DNA from: Patagioenas fasciata
Taxonomy: Eukaryota; Chordata; Aves; Columbiformes; Columbidae
DNA: 64,000 nucleotides
Direction: 5' to 3'
NCBI RefSeq assembly: GCF_037038585.1
Contig: NC_092523.1
Location: forward strand, 34,776,001-34,840,000
The translations under genes were made by a program, and so were the position numbers. The notes beneath the pieces were generated by a model that was given only the letters and a program-made list of their open reading frames with translations, was not told the origin of the DNA and ran no database searches. Positions 48,508 to 61,326 of the stretch are shown here, in pieces. Every line of letters starts with the position of its first letter. The first letter of the stretch is position 1.

Positions 48508-49043
48508 TGTGATAGGTTGGCCATGGCGAGCAGCTAAGTCATCACAGCTGCTCGCTCACTCTCTCCCAGGCTGGACTGGGAAGAGAATAGGAAGAGCAAA
48601 AGTGATAAAACTCTTGGTTTCAGATAAAGTTGTTTAGTAAGTGAAAAGTACAAAGGGGTGCAAAGGCAATCACTCACCACCTCCCACAAGCAGACTGTTG
48701 CCTCGCCGGTCTCTGAGCAACAGCTACAGTGGTTACCTTGGAAGACGACCCCACTGACAGTTTTTATTGCTCACCATTATATGGCATGGAATAACCCTTT
48801 GGCCAGTTTTGGTCAGCTGTCCTGGCTGTGTCCCCTCCCAGCTTCTTGTGCCCACCCTCACCAGCCTGCTCACTGGAGGAGACAGTGTGAGAAAAAGGAA
48901 AAGCCTTGATGCTGTGCAAGCACTGCTAGCAATAGCCAAAAGGCTCGTGTGTTACCAACAGTGTTTTAATCACAAATGCAAAACAAAGCAGCACATGGGC
49001 TGCTATGGAGGAAGCTAAATCCATCCCTGCCAGACCTGGTGCA
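48508..49043 (-). mobile_element. Solo LTR of an endogenous retrovirus, sense on - strand
   Basis: About 536 bp with TG...CA ends. It is recognisable as a family I know as very common in passerine genomes. On the - strand it has the characteristic segments TCAAGGCTTTTCC, GGAGGGGACACAGCCAGGAC, AGCTGACCAAAACTGGCCAA and a degenerate ...GGCCAACC end. An AATAAA lies mid-element and the TATA region is decayed. No internal gag, pol or env sequence adjoins it, so it is a solo LTR. The five bases flanking each end do not match, so no target-site duplication is seen and the insertion is probably old or its ends are slightly misplaced. Family naming is from memory. Confidence 0.75.
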
Positions 49044-51417
49044 ACACTGATGTGTAGTAGATCAGAAATTGAGGGTACAGTTTCATAGTTGGTGTGAGGA
49101 TCCTGATGACTCAATGGCAGCTCTCAGCTCCTTCTCCCTTCCAGTAACATGTTCCCCCGTTTCGTCCCACGTCAGCACTAGCAATCGTGCAGCCTTGCAA
49201 AAAACTAAGTTTTCAGCACATCCTTAGTACTTACATAGATGTGGGGCTGGGGGAAATTACAGAAGTGACTTTTCTGGAGTAGACATGTCAGTTTGTGACA
49301 TAGCTGGGTGTCCGTCATACTGTGGTTGTACTTCACCATTCTCACATGCTCCTAATTAATCGCTCCCAACTCCACTTATTTCTTTCTAAATGACTACTGT
49401 TACCATGTGGTTTGTAACTCCTGTTTCAGCTTTAAACCAAATAGGTAGATAAAACTGTATATGGAAAAAAAGCATCCAATGGTTTGGTTCTCCAAAGCTA
49501 TGATGTGTGAATCTCTCATTAACAGTTAATAAGAAAAAGGAACTTTATATTTAATGTGTGCTACGGAACTACATGTAAAAGTTGCTCATATATTATGTAT
49601 TTCAACACAATATGAATAGATTTTTTTACTTTCTGTGTTTTTTCTTGGTGGCAGTCTACAGGGGTCTTTAGCATGTGACGGAGGATGTACAATATTTTGC
49701 AACTTTTTTTTAGTTAAATCTGAAACGTGTACAACAATGGGGGAATGTTTCCCTATGAAGTTCCACTTTTGAAAAACCGAAGTGATATTTTTGGAATGTC
49801 CTTGCCACTAGATGGCAGGGCGCCCTTTGGGTAAAGGAAGCCCAAAATAGGCTGCGTTCAGCACCAATTTGCTCACATCCTGGCAAGTCTCTCATAGAGT
49901 TTATCGAGAGTTCGGCTGGAGTGAGGACCGGGTAGAGTGCTGGAAAGCACTGTAATTATGTTATGACCTTTTGACAGCACTGGCATGCAGCTTTACATTT
50001 TCGCCAATACAATAGGTATCTTAATTGAATTCCACAGAGCTTGACATAAGGAGATAATAAAGAAAAGCTGTCTTTTTACCCACAATTAAACCACAAGTCA
50101 GTGTTGGTGACATTATTGGAGAAATATCTGCCTCTTGTACATGTGCTGTGTTTGCCGTGCCAGGTTCTGAAGTACTCAATAAGTCCTTGAAGTGAATTGC
50201 AAAGAGGAGACTGGCCCAAGTTGTGACCTTGTAATCTGGCTTTTAATAGTGTAGAATGGCAGTTTCCCGCAGGTGCATTTAGAAGAGTTAGAGCTGTAAT
50301 TTTCACTTTTTCACACCAATTTCATCTGCCTGTAACCCTAATAAATTCAACAGCATGAAACTTGCTTAATGGTGCTAAGAAAAAGGATGCTTGTGTTTAG
50401 GCCAGAGTTGTTCTAGTCATCAGAATATTAAGAAGAGGAAGCTGTGCACATTTACTCATCTCAGACATACAGGTGCATCTGGGCAAAATGGGTGTAACTC
50501 CCCTCCATTCTCACATGGAGCATTACACATTGGCAGATGGAAATGACCACACTGAGATTGGGTCCACATCACTGAGCCTGTGAGCTAATGAGAGTCACAT
50601 GTAAAAGATGTACCAAACCGGGTGCTTTGTCACAGTGTTTGTAGCGTTACATTTCTCTACTAATATATCTAGAAAACTTGTAGGGAAATTCTCAAAATTA
50701 TGAATTTATTATTTTAGTTAATAGCTGATTTTTAAAATAGGTGAATTATTTAAGTATAATGACAAGTTAGCATTGACTGTATCCAGGCATATGATACTCT
50801 TAACACAATTGCTCAAAACAAAATAAACTGTTGAACAAAAATGTCAACATTTTCAAGTTTATATGTTGTGGTGTTTAGAACTGATTAATTTCCCTTTTTA
50901 TGGAATAGGTTTTTTATACTTTATTACAAAAATTTAAAAATTCACTTTAAAATATTTAAAATTTGTTAATAAAAACAATTGACAAAATGGAAAGTGTAAG
51001 TTCAGTGAAACAAATACTTGTGAAAAACTATTTCAGAGAGGATATTGTTCAACATGTTAACTTCAGTGAAAAATGTTTTCAAGTGGTGTATGGTGTGACA
51101 TGTTGTGCATTTTTTTATCCCATTTTCAGAAGCTGCTTGTAGTATTTGCCGCTGGCTAAGCTTTGTTACAAATTACAGCGCTTAAGCCTGTTGGATCATG
51201 ACTTGGATCCTCAGGCTTTAATGAAATACAGTGTTTTTTGCCAAGTTTTGCCCACACTCAGTTTTGGGAGAATCTATATCTGCTTTCAGAGGAAATAGGT
51301 ATTAGCTTTCCTAGTTTGTTACACAAAAATGTAGCTCTCTTGAGGCTGCCTGTGTTGCACATACACTACTCATACACTACTCTGTTTGCACTTAGCCTTC
51401 TTATCTCTCTTACTCAC
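49044..51417. other. Intergenic, AT-rich
   Basis: There are strongly AT-rich stretches, especially about 50,640-51,120. A 76-codon - strand ORF at 50076-50306 has no recognisable content. No gene is seen. Confidence 0.55.
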
Positions 51418-51602
51418 CTGTGTGCAAGGGCAGATTTTAAAGCAGGGTGATACAACTGGTGGACTTCCAGTCACATCTGGACTGGAGCTGAACATGTATT
51501 TTTCCAGGGTATCAGCCTGGTATCTCATGTGCTTGGCCAGGAGATGCTGTATTTTTAGCATCCTTCGGGCACGCGGGAGCAGCTGCAGCATACAGGTCCC
51601 AG
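51418..51602 (-). other. Candidate - strand exon, possible helical secreted-protein fragment
   Basis: On the - strand a pyrimidine-rich acceptor (GCCCTCCTCACAG) precedes 51602 and an excellent donor ACACAG|GTGAGT follows 51418, giving a 185-nt exon. The frame ending in phase 0 is open throughout. It encodes an amphipathic, basic Leu-rich segment (LLPRARRMLKIQHLLAKHM) followed by a Pro/Ser linker and a Cys cluster (CFKICPC). The shape loosely recalls helix A of a four-helix cytokine, but I cannot match it to a family and no partner exon is established. It may be chance. The 209-codon ORF on the same strand in another frame is not supported. Confidence 0.25.
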
Positions 51603-52938
51603 CTGTGAGGAGGGCAGGCGGCCCTGGGCGGTGCTGGCAGAGCTGCAGATGGTACAACTGCTTCTTGCTGAGAGGCACTTGGTGGAATTGCCCAGACAGC
51701 CTCAGTGAAGAGGAACGGAGTAGCAATTGCTTTAGTCCATATAAGATTTTTGTTTTGCTTTACCAAAAATATGTCCAGGTTAGTAGTGGTGTTTTTAAAT
51801 TTCTTTTTCAGATAAAACATCCTGTGTGGATACAAAGCTCTTCTTCTCTTCTTCCTTTTTATATCACTTTTGTTTGTTTGTTTGTTTTGTAATAAAGACT
51901 CTCTTTTGCTGCCCGCACCCTCTGAATGGCTTCTTTTTGCTGTGTCTGCATCTAACTTCAGAAATCTTCTGTAACATCTGTAGCTGTTCTTCGCAGTTGG
52001 GAAATGGCACCTCTTGTATCCTTCAGGTACCAAACACTCCGATTCTTGAAACAGGAAGCTGCTTCTGAAAGAAGTTTTCAGCAAGAAAGAATCTATTATT
52101 CTGTTTGGTAGCCTGTTACCCACCCTGGCTTTTTCATCCATGGTTTAGAGGTGTGGCAGTGCTCCTAAAATCAGCCAGAGCAGTTCACACCCTCCATTGC
52201 ATGTAATGTCGACAATCCAGATGAACAGCTGGGGTTTACATCATCTTCCTTCACATAGCTGATGGGAGGCTGCTGGACAACTCCTGGATAACAGGTGTTC
52301 TCAGGCCCCGGGGGCATGGAAGCTAGACCTGGGCACAGTGTGTGATACAGCACTCAAAAGTGGGGGACACAGCAGTGGTCCTGCATGGTGTCCCTGTATC
52401 TGAGCTTAGCACCCACAGAAAGATAACTCTGATAATTCTGAATTGGCTGAGGAAATTCTGTATTCTGGCAGAATCCCCATGAGGTCTGTCGAGATGGTTG
52501 TTGACTTATTACCTGCTGTTGGAGGAACAGTAAGGAGATGAAACTAAGGCCTTGTACTTCCCGTAATGAATGTACAGTTGGCAATATAAGTCTAACTGTT
52601 GTCATTTGGCAAACTGATGGACCTCTTGGGGAAAGTGCTACAAGGCAGAACCCCAGCAGCTGAGGAATGCTTGCAACAGCAGAAGCTTACAGAGCTGTTG
52701 TAGGTGTCTGCTCTGAAACAGATGTAAATGCCAAGAATGGAAGGGCCTGGTTAAGGTGACATGTTGGGAAGTAACTGTGAAAGAGTAAAACAATTGATTA
52801 ATTGGAGAAACATTCTGCAAGAAAGATATTGCAATAGCATGAACTAATGATGACTTGGAGTTGAATTGCAGTACCTGAGTTACTTGAAGTATTACGAACC
52901 AGAGAGACAACCGCATATGAGGGAAGTAGGAAACAGTC

Positions 52939-53032
52939 TGGTTGGTTTGGTTGGTTGTTTTCTTTTGTTTGGTTGGGTTTTTTTTTTTTTGGGGGGGGGG
53001 TGATTTTTGTTTGTTTGGGTTTGTTTTGTTTT
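52939..53032 (+). repeat. G/T-rich tract with T13-G10 core
   Basis: GGTTGG and TTTGG repeats lead into 13 T (52978-52990) followed by 10 G (52991-53000), then TTTG units and a short C run. Homopolymers of this kind are prone to sequencing error. Confidence 0.85.
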
Positions 53033-55539
53033 CCCCCTTTCCCTGCCTCTGAATCTTGCAGGTCAGTTTTCCCAGGCAGTGTTTCATGCAGAGATGGCAG
53101 TGGTTCAGCTTTCTAAACCTAGTTTTTGCATGTTAGATGTCTCCTTTGGGAAAGCTGCCTGCCAGACACAGTCTGGTGAGACACATCTGGTGTCTTCCTC
53201 GAGAGTGATGAGAGGATCGAAGGGCCAAATAGGCACCAACACCACAGATGAGGACACACAGGTATTTTTAGTGTTTGTACCATGAGAGGTGGAAAAAAAA
53301 AGGTTTTCTGGATGGAACTATAACCTGTGATTTATGCCAATAAACCATAATTTTAGAATCCTCGATGTGCAGTGTTATATTCTCTTTTCACAAATATTGA
53401 AGTACTTGCCCAACGTGTTGATGCTGATTCCTTAAAAAATACAAGAGAGAGATTGCTTCTGATCACTTTGTGACTCTCATTCATTAATATTGCTTTCACA
53501 GATGAGATACCTGGTGATCTCTTATAAAATACACAAGAGATGCTGAGAGGGGCCATGTTTTTCTGAGCAAATGCAGCATGTAGTGAATTCATCTGCTGCC
53601 TGCCAGCAGAAACTATGATTTCCACACATGTGTTTGCTCATGGGAGCTGTGTGTCTGTGCATCTCACAATTGCCTGCTATTTCTCAACTATTGCAAGTAC
53701 CTCTGCCTTGCCCTTGGACAGATCTGAGGTCACACTGCTGGAATAATCCCCTTAGCTTATCTGTCTGGCTATATGATGTCCTGTTTGAAAATTCCTTCCA
53801 CCTTCTTCTCCTTACAATCACATCACTATAAATGCGTCATTCTTCCTTCAAATGCTCACCAGAGTTTTAGGCTCACGTATCCCTCTGACCTGCTCTGCTC
53901 TCTGATTTGCCTTGCTGTCTCTGCTCCTGCTAGTCTGGGCACCCTATTAAGCTATTCCTCCATGCTTTCTGTGCTTCTCACCAATTGCTTTCTTGCAGAG
54001 GGTGTTTTTTTGCATCTTTTCTCTTCCACTAATGATCTCTTTAAAACCCGCTGTTCCCTTGGTACCCAGGAGTGGTGTCTTCATAGATGATTAAAAGACA
54101 CTTTGGTAACTGACTGAAACAGTTGCTGAATTTCCCAATGTATCTTATCTTCCTCTCAGTCTCTTTGATTTAAGATCCGAGAGGTGAGAACTGCCTTTAT
54201 TTGGGGATATTGCAGATATTAAACATATGATAAAATGGAAATCACAATTTCAAGTTTGCATGTGCAAATGTAGGTATTGGTACGACAAACCACATTAGAC
54301 TTTTTGCAGGTGCTCCCTTTGCCAGGGTTCTGGGCTTCTTGCCAAAGCATTTTCTCGCAACCTCACTGTTAACCAGTCCCTTGCGTTTTGCATGAGCTTC
54401 TGTCTAAATAGGCTTAGCCCTCCAGTTAATACATATCTTTTTCTCAAGCCCTGCCCATTGCACCTGCCTTTGAAAATGTGCCCTGGAGAACCCAGTGATT
54501 CATCTGTTGTGTGCTGTTGCTGTTTGATTAAATCATTGCTTAGTTTCAGGTGGCAGCATTTGTGTGCTGGAGCACTTGATCCTTCTGTTTACTGCTTTTG
54601 TATATCATGGAAGTGTTTGTAAAGCTTGAGGAGAGGTTCAGAATGAAAGGTATAATATCAGTGCTTGGGATAACAAATGGTATAGGCCGTACACTCTCTT
54701 CATTCAATGCTTTTTCTGTTTCCACACCAGTGAGCACGATGGATGTAATGTAGTCACAGCATGTTTCCAGAAATCCTGAGATCAGTAATGTAAAATAGGT
54801 CTTTGGAATTTTAATAATGGAGAAAATGTCAGTATGCAAAGTTGGTGCAGCCTTGTTCCTCGCTTCCCCCAGTTTTACTCCTTCAGACCAGTCTATGTAT
54901 TTTCTGACCTTGTAGTTATGACACACTGCGGGGATAGGGAACCCTCCAGAATCTTGTATTGATTCCCCTCTTGTTCCAAAAGGATTCAGCACCTTGCAAA
55001 GTAAATGTATACACATGTACTCTTAGACCAGACCTTTAGATCAGCTCCCATCTCCCTGGAGGCATTTGGGAAGCTTGGGGACCTTCAACAAATGACTTTT
55101 GACATCTCCTAAGAGAGATTGTGGTACCCAGAGATGGCAGGGTTCTTCCCAGGCCACTGTTTCTTCGTGGCCACGTCCAGGGACGAGTTGTGCGTCACCG
55201 CTGATGTTTCAGTCAGAACAGTTCGAAGGTTGTTTTAAACTACCAGAGGTGAACAGTGAAGTGTTCAAGAGAGCATGATTTTGACCTACCCTCCTTGTAG
55301 AAATAACATTATTTATTTAGCTCATAAAATGACGGTGCTATTTTTCTCAAAAAATATATTTGTACACTGTCAAGTATATGTTTAGGTTTCAGAGGTCAGC
55401 TGCCCAAGTCAGGTATCACAGATCACAGTTATAGGCTAATACAGAGGAAAGAGATAGTTAATTCTTCTGTGTAGGCATAAATAAGTTTTTCTTGGAGCTG
55501 GTAGTTCAGTAACTTTCTTGAGCATTAAACTTAGATGAC

Positions 55540-55556
55540 TTTTTTTTTTTTTTTTT
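55540..55556 (+). repeat. Poly(T) run, 17 bases
   Basis: An uninterrupted T run in non-coding sequence. Confidence 0.9.
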
Positions 55557-55958
55557 GGAAGTTTCTTCATGTAGCATGATATGCAGAGCAGTTTGAGACC
55601 TTCTTCTTATGAAGAAAGTGTGACCAGCAGCTCTCGTTGTGATTGCTGCAGTGGTGCAGTTCACTCCATGTTAAGAGAACTGCCTGTCTAGCTCAGGCTA
55701 CCAGTCAGTAACAAGTTATCAGCCTCAGTAAGTGAAATTAAATGAGCAGTTATTCAGGGCTATACTGATCCTATATAATAAGAAATACTCTCAGCAACAA
55801 GTCATGAGCAGATTTGGTTCAGTACTAAGAAAATCCTTACTCATTTGACTATCAAGGTGGGATTTTTTGTTTGGTTGGTTATCAGAAGAAGTGAAGATTT
55901 TTTCTCCCTAATTTTAAATAAAAAATTTTTGTCAACAAAAACAAACCATAGTCTATGT

Positions 55959-56022
55959 TTGTTGTTGTTGTTTGGTTTTGTCTTTTTTGTTTGGTTGGTT
56001 TGGTTTTGGTTGTGTTTTTTTT
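55959..56022 (+). repeat. G/T-rich low-complexity tract
   Basis: GTTGTTGTTG is followed by TTTGGTTGGTTTGG and a T run, in the same orientation as most other tracts. Confidence 0.8.
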
Positions 56023-58033
56023 CCATACAAACACTTATATTGGCACAATCAGAGCACCCATCTTTCGCTACGGAGAAGGAAAAATAATATAATCCAGAGC
56101 CTCCAGAGAAGTCTACCTAATTTATAATTGAAATATTATTTATTTGCAGCTAAAGGTGCTGGAGTGAATCTGTGTGTGAATCTCTGTCTCCTTCTAGGCT
56201 TTACAAAAATTCTTGTACTGAGAAACAAGGTTGCCAGAGAAGTACGGCCTCCCTGCAGTGATTATTTAGTCGTACTCTAGGAGAGGACAAAATGCATAAT
56301 AACCATTAAGACATAACTTCCAATCCCATGAGCCTGTTTTCTTCTCCTTATTCCTGTTTTTCAGATCACAGCAATTCTTTGTCTTAACTCCAGAACAATG
56401 TACAAAAGGCTTGATTTTGCTTTTTGAACAGTCTGTGGCTTTGTTGCTCTCCTGCCTAATTGAAGATAGTGATGATAAATATGAAAAGCCATTTACTTTA
56501 ACCCTGATACATATGCTTGCTATACCAAACCATAAATGTTGCATTGCACTAAGTGGACTTCTTTTTCTTCCTTGGATCTCATGTATTCCTTTACATGGAA
56601 CCTGTCTGGCTTTCTCTGTAATTATGGTTACATATAGAGAGGTAATATGACCAAACAGTCTGTCTGTCTCAGTTGTAGAGCTACAAGTTGCCAATTTACT
56701 TAAATTTTTGGTTCTCAGCATAGACTTTCAACTGCTTATGCCATATATACAGCCTCCAGGCCTTTCTGGGATGGCACCCCTTGATGCAAGTGGTGGAGAG
56801 AAGGATTAGGAGACAGCAACAAACAGGAGATTTTGTTTAACTCATCCTGTAAACAAATAGATTTTGTCCATTGATCATACATGCAAATAGCAAGTCTTCA
56901 AGTGACCTGTGCAATGGTGTTTAACCCCAGAACAGTTATGGATTCCTGAGAAGTTGTTCCTACTGGCACACACAGCCAAGTTAGTTTTTATGGGTAAAAA
57001 GTGCTGCAGGTTGACATTGTTTCTGTGTGGGTTTATGTGTACTTACAGAACACAAGCTTCCCTAAACGCACGTGCCTAAATGAAAAGTGACTGTAGCAAG
57101 TGAAGTTGAAAGCCAGTAAAATAAGGTACTGTCAGCTGAGGGCAAATGCAGAAGCAGCTGTGTGTGCCCTCCTCAGCAGACTGTCTCAGAAATACCGCAG
57201 GGGAAAGGATTCTGCAGAATGAACCATTCCGCTTACTCCAACCTCTGAGTCAGAAATCCCCCAAATAAGTGAAGGACAACTGGCATTCCAACAGACGGGT
57301 TTCCTGAGTTATTTAAAATGGGAAAACATGATGATGAAACCAAAAAAACAAATAAATACTATGTCTTGTATACCCTTTCTTTGCCTTGCCAAAAAGAGAA
57401 TATATCCCCCCAAAAGTCAGCCGAGTTTTATCAGCTTTCCAAAATAATGAATGAAGGCCTTGTTCTTTATGATTGCATAAGTCATTCCTGTTTATGCCAG
57501 TATTTCAAGGATTATGTTTTGATTGTTCTGGAGAGGTGAAAACACTTTCTTGCTGATGAATAAACACTGCCACTTTTAAATATTTGTATGCAAAATGTCT
57601 TTAAAGCCATTATTAAATGCTTTCCAAAAGCACTAAGAAGCTGTTTCCCAAAAAGACAGTTTTTCTCTACATTTTCTTTCATGCTAAATAGTCCAAATGA
57701 AAAGCCTTTCAGAGTTAACTAGTTTAAGCAATACCAGTGTTTTAGTGTAATGAATAACTTTTTATCAAGGACAATTGCACACAGTTCAATATGCTAGTAT
57801 TTCTATTTCTGTGCCCCACCAATGCAGGGATTCTAGGGTAGAATTTCTTTCTTTGAGAAAGCTGAAGCGATCAAAACCCTGATTAACCTCTGATATTCAC
57901 GTGGTGCTCTTGATCTTGAGGACCGAAGCAGTAACAAAGAGTTAATGGCAGCCATATGCTGGGGGTATTGTGGGTACCAGTGACCCAAATGTGAACCCCG
58001 TGAGCCAGCGCTGCTAACTGCTGTTTGTTTCAG

Positions 58034-58132
58034 GTTTGGTGCGGAGATTACTGATGAAGAGTTTGAGCTGCCACTTGACAGAATCCCCCTTGATGAAGAT
58101 GGAAATGTCAGATACCCCCAGTTCATGGCCAG
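58034..58132 (+). CDS. Isolated exon encoding a degenerate EF-hand
   Basis: The acceptor TGTTTGTTTCAG| precedes 58034 and an AG|GTTTGA donor follows 58132, a 99-nt symmetric exon (phase 2 at both ends, 33 codons). The reading FGAEITDEEFELPLDRIP, then LDEDGNVRYPQFMAR, is a textbook EF-hand: an acidic E helix, a loop with D-E-D-G-N-V, then an aromatic F helix. Loop position 1 is Pro and position 12 is Gln, so calcium binding is probably lost. The style resembles the many degenerate EF-hands of EFCAB6-type proteins, but this is a weak assignment. An alternative stronger donor, TTT|GTGAGT after 58175, would extend it in frame. I found no partner exon; the rest of the gene is either in the flanks or outside the window, or this is a relic. 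Confidence 0.6.
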
Positions 58133-61100
58133 GTTTGATTCCTGCTATGCAGCGTATGCATTTTATTTCTCATTTGTGAGTGGAATTATTTTTAATCTGA
58201 AAGGCTCACATAACATTTCCAGGCTGATTCTCATTTCTTAAATGTGCTCCTTTATGAGGTATTTCTTGCATGGAGAATGCTGATTACATTTAAAATTAGC
58301 TGATGTTATGGGTATATACTGTTTATAATTTAGTTGCTCTTTACATGCCAATGATATTTTTTAGAAGAAAGACTTCAAAAGCATGTAACATACCTTCATT
58401 CTGTAGGCTGGGAAGCATGACAGACTTCTAAATAAAGATAATGATTTCCCAAAAATGGTAATAAATATACTTAGTATCACTTAGAGAACCTGAAGCATTT
58501 ACAGGCCCTAAATGTAGTCTGAAATACTTCTGAGATGGTCTCATTGCTTCATAGAAGCTCTACTCAGCCTAACTGTGAATTAGAGTTTGATTAAAATAAA
58601 GAAGCATTGGGGTAGATAGAGATATATTATTATTTTGCAAAAATTAGGACTCCATGCCCACAACTGTCATGCCAGTAGCAGGGCAGAAGCTGTGACATAG
58701 CTGAGGTGAGTGAAAGTCTCTTGTAGAATCTGGGACTGAGGAAAACCATTCCACCTGTGAAACGTGGAGACGGAAATTCCAGTATTTTCATGCACGCTTG
58801 CATGTGCATATAAAAGTTAGTCTGCTCAAAGAGGAATGCAAATGTTTATGAGTTATTTAGCAGGTAAGGGTGTGTCCAGTTTGCATGCACACATGAAGGG
58901 TGGGTAGAAGTCTGAATTCCCTATACTGAAATTACATAGGGTACCTTCCTGCACTGCAGGTAACAAACCAACTAAGTATTGCAAACCTGATGTGACTGCC
59001 GCTTCCTTTCTATTCCATTAATTGCTCTTCCACTCTTTCTTTTCCTCAGTCCTTGTCTTACTGCTTCGTGAAACTTTGGGGCCAAATTCAGCTGTCCGCA
59101 CCTTTGCATACAGGGCTGTCAGATATGACACAGGATTCGTAAGATGCACATGACCTTCTGGAATGGTATCCCCCAGGCAATCTCCAAGGGTGTCTCAAAT
59201 GATCCTTGAATACATTTGTGTGGGTTCCTGTTTCTCAGATACTTTTACTGCCAAGGCCTCCTCTCCAGTTCTTGCTTTCATAGCCCTCTGATGGGGCTGC
59301 AGCTATCCTGGATTCAGTTGTGCATGAATTTCTGTGAAGTGTCTTAGCTCCAGGAGTGTTGCCTGCTTGTCCTGTGGTAAGAGTGTAGAGAGGTGACAGA
59401 GGATAAAGGCCACCTCGCAAAGCTGACCAACCTTTGAGAAACCAGAAACATAAAAAATAAAATATACAGAGCTGCACAACACTGGACCATACCTCCTTCC
59501 TCTTGCTATGCACTCAGCTGCAGTAACCCTCCTTCGTGCTTCCTGCCTTTCTTACAGACACATTGCTTCAGCTGCCATGTTCATATAAATTCTGAAATTA
59601 AGAGAAGCTGATGTCCCTAAAAGAGGCAAGATGCTGCTTCTCAGCAGTGTTTTGTCTTTGTGTATCAATTCATGTATTAAGATGGATCTGGACACCGCAT
59701 TTATTTCTGTTTCTAATAACTATTTTCTTGTGTTTACTTATGGTTAAGGTGACATATTTTCACCACAAAGGAGCTGCATTTAGCCCAGGGTGTACCATGG
59801 GCAGTCACCTTTTCTTGAGGTGTGTCCCTAACAGTATGCACAACTACTCGTAGCCCTTTAGGAAAGTTATCACTAAGCCCTTCTTTCAGTAGTAAAAACC
59901 TGTGCTGTGTAATGTTCTTGAGGATGCCAGCAAGATAGCAGTTCACAGACAGGCTTGCATCTGACATTCTTATGGACCAGAAACAAAACTGAACACCATG
60001 ATTCATAGGGACATGTGGAAAGCCTTATTTGTACCAACCAAGCTCTGCCAGCTTCAGGCCCTTTGCAATCTGAGGTGAGCTGAGAACACACTAGGAAATA
60101 AAAGCCTGCTTCTAAGGCTGACGTCTACCAGGGAAACAGACAACATCCAGGACTCTGCTGTTGAATTTCAAAAGTCATTTAGAACACTTGGTCCAGTTAC
60201 ATTAAGCAGTAAAGGAAAGAATCTACAATAATTGGCAAGTTAAAGCTGCCTGCTATAAATGGGAGAGCAGTGGGAAAGGAGCCCGGATACATAGCACACA
60301 AATGCCACAGGAAGTGCAAAAAAAGCTGATGGGGTTATGAAGCCTCTTTTCCTCAGGTCAGCCCAGGATTTATGGACATGTCCAGCCTCATATCTTCCCA
60401 CAAATAATAATGGGACCCTAGAAGCCAAACTAACATCTCTTTCCAGTGAGGTACTAAGGATTCCCCTCAGAACCTCTGGAATCTGAATGGTTGACTACAC
60501 AAGTTGAGTTTTACATGGGTCAGGTCTTGCATGAGTCCTGTACGTGTTTTGCTATCAAATGCAAGAATGGGCTTAAGTTAGATACATGGGCACTAGCAGC
60601 ATCTGGGCTTCTTTGCCAGGGAACCCTCAGGCATACCAACATTGTCAGACCCAGGCAGACCATATATGAAAAAGAGGATGAATATTATAAGGAAAAGTGC
60701 TTTGTCTTAATTGCAGGAGAAAGAGCCATTAGATTAGAAACTCAGAATAAGGGAGGAGGGGATTTTAGGACTAAGGTTACAGCATGGCTTTTGTCATAGC
60801 AGAGCGAACAGAACCTTATCAGTCAGTGATTAAATGCTTTCTCTGCAGTCTTTTTTTTTTTTACTGCTCAGTCCCATTTCCAAATCAACCTACAGAATTC
60901 ACTAAATCTAGCAATTTCAAAGATTATTATTGTGCCTACACCTGTTCTTTAGAAATAATTAGCGTTTATACAGAAATTGTTATACTTGCCATGGCACAAT
61001 TCTGTATTTGAATGTGATACAAACAAATAATTATATATGCTCCCTGGGACTATTGTTGCTCAAGTTGAGTGGGAGAGAGTGCACAGGCACCATAGCATAG

Positions 61101-61326
61101 TTTAAGTAGCAGCTCTTTATTTACTTTATGGTGAGAACTGGAGGCCAGAAGCATCTCTCAGATTACATCTGTGTTAATATGGGGTAAATTCATTTACTCC
61201 AGTGCAAAACTGGAGTGTAACTCAGAACACAGTGTAGGACTGAGATAATTTTCACTTCCATCACCTGCCTCCAAATGTTTTTCCTCCTATAACACCAAAT
61301 GTTGCTTGCAGGCATTGTTCCAGATT
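58133..61326. other. Non-coding, possibly intron after the EF-hand exon
   Basis: No second EF-hand or other recognisable exon is found. A 102-codon + ORF at 60491-60799 has no known resemblance. No mobile element is named. Confidence 0.5.

Larger units (their letters stand above)
51603..58033. other. Intergenic or intronic, low-complexity tracts
   Basis: Contains a TTTG run (about 51868-51890), G/T tracts at 52939-53032 (including T13 then G10) and 55959-56022, and a 17-T run (55540-55556). Several ORFs up to 156 codons lie on both strands, none recognisable. If the exon at 58034 belongs to a + strand gene, part of this may be its intron. Confidence 0.55.

Noticed and set aside
50076-50293. 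- strand ORF with an AG|CT acceptor and GG|GTAAAA donor, considered as a partner of the 51.5 kb exon
   Set aside because: The acceptor lacks a pyrimidine tract, the phase does not join to the 51.4 kb donor without a stop, and the translation resembles nothing I know.
51512-52141. 209-codon - strand ORF
   Set aside because: The composition is patchy, no domain is recognised, it runs across a better splice-bounded candidate in another frame, and it includes a poly-Lys-like low-complexity stretch.
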